Assembly: GCA_029550985.1 (NCBI GenBank)
Contig: JAKPGH010000068.1
Coordinates: 1-6,749, forward strand
Direction: 5' to 3'
DNA: 6,749 bases
DNA from: Bacillota bacterium
Lineage (GTDB): Bacteria > Bacillota > Clostridia > Oscillospirales > Ruminococcaceae
Positions 6,340 through 6,749 of this stretch are shown here, piece after piece. Numbering within the stretch: position 1 is the first letter of the stretch; each line of letters opens with the position of its first letter. The notes below the pieces were generated by a model that was not told the DNA's origin, searched no databases, and saw only the letters and a program-made list of their open reading frames with translations. Made by a program: the position numbers and the translations under genes.

Positions 6340-6749
6340 ATGACTTTGACGCCCCAGGGTCGACAGACTCTTTTTGAATGGTTGGTGCGGGCAATTGTGC
6401 TCTGCGCCTGTTTGCCGGTCCATGAATTTGCCCATGCTTATGTTGCGGACAAATTGGGGGACGATACCGCCCGCCGCTACGGGCGCCTGACGTTAAACCC
6501 CATCCGCCATCTGGATTTGTGGGGAAGCCTTCTGCTGATTTTTGTGGGCTTTGGCTACGCCAAGCCGGTGCCGGTGGACCCCCGCCGCTTTCGCCGCCCC
6601 AAGTGGGGCATGGCATTGGTCTCCGCCGCCGGGCCCCTTTCCAATATTTTGATGTCCACCCTGTTGTTGGCGCTGTATAAGGTGCTGTACTTTACCGGCA
6701 TCTACAACGTCGGAAAAGCGGTGGTTCTGTTTTCCATCCTAAGGCTTAT
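6340..6749 (+). CDS. M50-family site-2 intramembrane zinc metalloprotease (3' partial)
   Basis: Polytopic membrane protease of the site-2 protease family, which cuts substrates within or near the membrane. The first 136 residues are present and the frame is open to the right edge, so the C-terminus is missing. The start is ATG 6340, with Shine-Dalgarno AAAGGAAG at 6326-6333. A first hydrophobic segment (about residues 16-27) leads into the zinc-binding HEFAH motif (28-32), which includes the catalytic glutamate. The segments LNPIRHLDLWG (52-62) and SAAGPLSN (95-102) are typical of the short bacterial M50 group without a PDZ insert. Further hydrophobic stretches are at about 62-73, 91-114 and 125-136. 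The third zinc ligand, expected in a later NxxPxxPLDG-like motif, lies outside the window. Substrate is unknown. It is transcribed divergently from the GH18 gene and does not look like the sporulation protease SpoIVFB by its short N-terminus, though this is tentative. Confidence 0.88.
   Translation, partial: MTLTPQGRQTLFEWLVRAIVLCACLPVHEFAHAYVADKLGDDTARRYGRLTLNPIRHLDLWGSLLLIFVGFGYAKPVPVDPRRFRRPKWGMALVSAAGPLSNILMSTLLLALYKVLYFTGIYNVGKAVVLFSILRL

Noticed and set aside
5390..6343. A 317-codon open frame on the plus strand opposite the GH18 gene
   Set aside because: It lies wholly antisense to a clearly recognised LysM-GH18 gene, its translation is rich in H, G, V and Q without domain motifs, and long antisense frames are common in GC-rich coding DNA.

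Overview
The window looks like a piece of chromosome from a GC-rich, anaerobic, endospore-forming member of the Bacillota, most likely class Clostridia. This is inferred from three things. An indolepyruvate:ferredoxin oxidoreductase points to an anaerobe that ferments amino acids. A LysM-LysM-GH18 protein of the SleL/YaaH type points to spores. Shine-Dalgarno sequences and promoter boxes are of Gram-positive style. No mobile element, CRISPR array, rRNA or tRNA gene is visible, and the window reads as ordinary core and metabolic genome.

Layout, left to right. Positions 1-2029 (+) hold iorA (5' end missing) and iorB, overlapping by four bases and closed by a hairpin at 2046-2073. Together they encode the two-subunit enzyme that oxidatively decarboxylates aryl-2-oxoacids to aryl-CoA and passes electrons to ferredoxin. 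A promoter with an extended -10 follows at 2089-2118. A leader of about 80 nt then leads into a translationally coupled pair at 2205-4048 (+): a FecCD/BtuC-family permease and its ATPase, the membrane part of an iron-siderophore, haem or cobalamin importer. No substrate-binding protein is encoded in the window. After a 75-nt AT-rich gap comes deoC (4124-4786, +), deoxyribose-phosphate aldolase.

The deoC gene converges on a minus-strand gene, 4883-6178, encoding a spore-type peptidoglycan glucosaminidase. The hairpin between them (4799-4831) has its T-rich tail on the minus-strand side. Upstream of the glucosaminidase gene is a divergent intergenic region of about 160 nt. It carries a strong vegetative-type promoter for the rightward gene, an M50-family site-2 zinc metalloprotease that runs off the right edge (6340-6749). 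Only a weak sporulation-type promoter candidate is visible for the leftward gene.

No clear functional link joins the four transcription units. The observations most worth a second look are the importer without a binding protein, the dyad symmetries in the importer leader, and an inverted repeat bracketing the M50 promoter -10 and ribosome-binding site. I see no evidence of a novel multi-gene system here.
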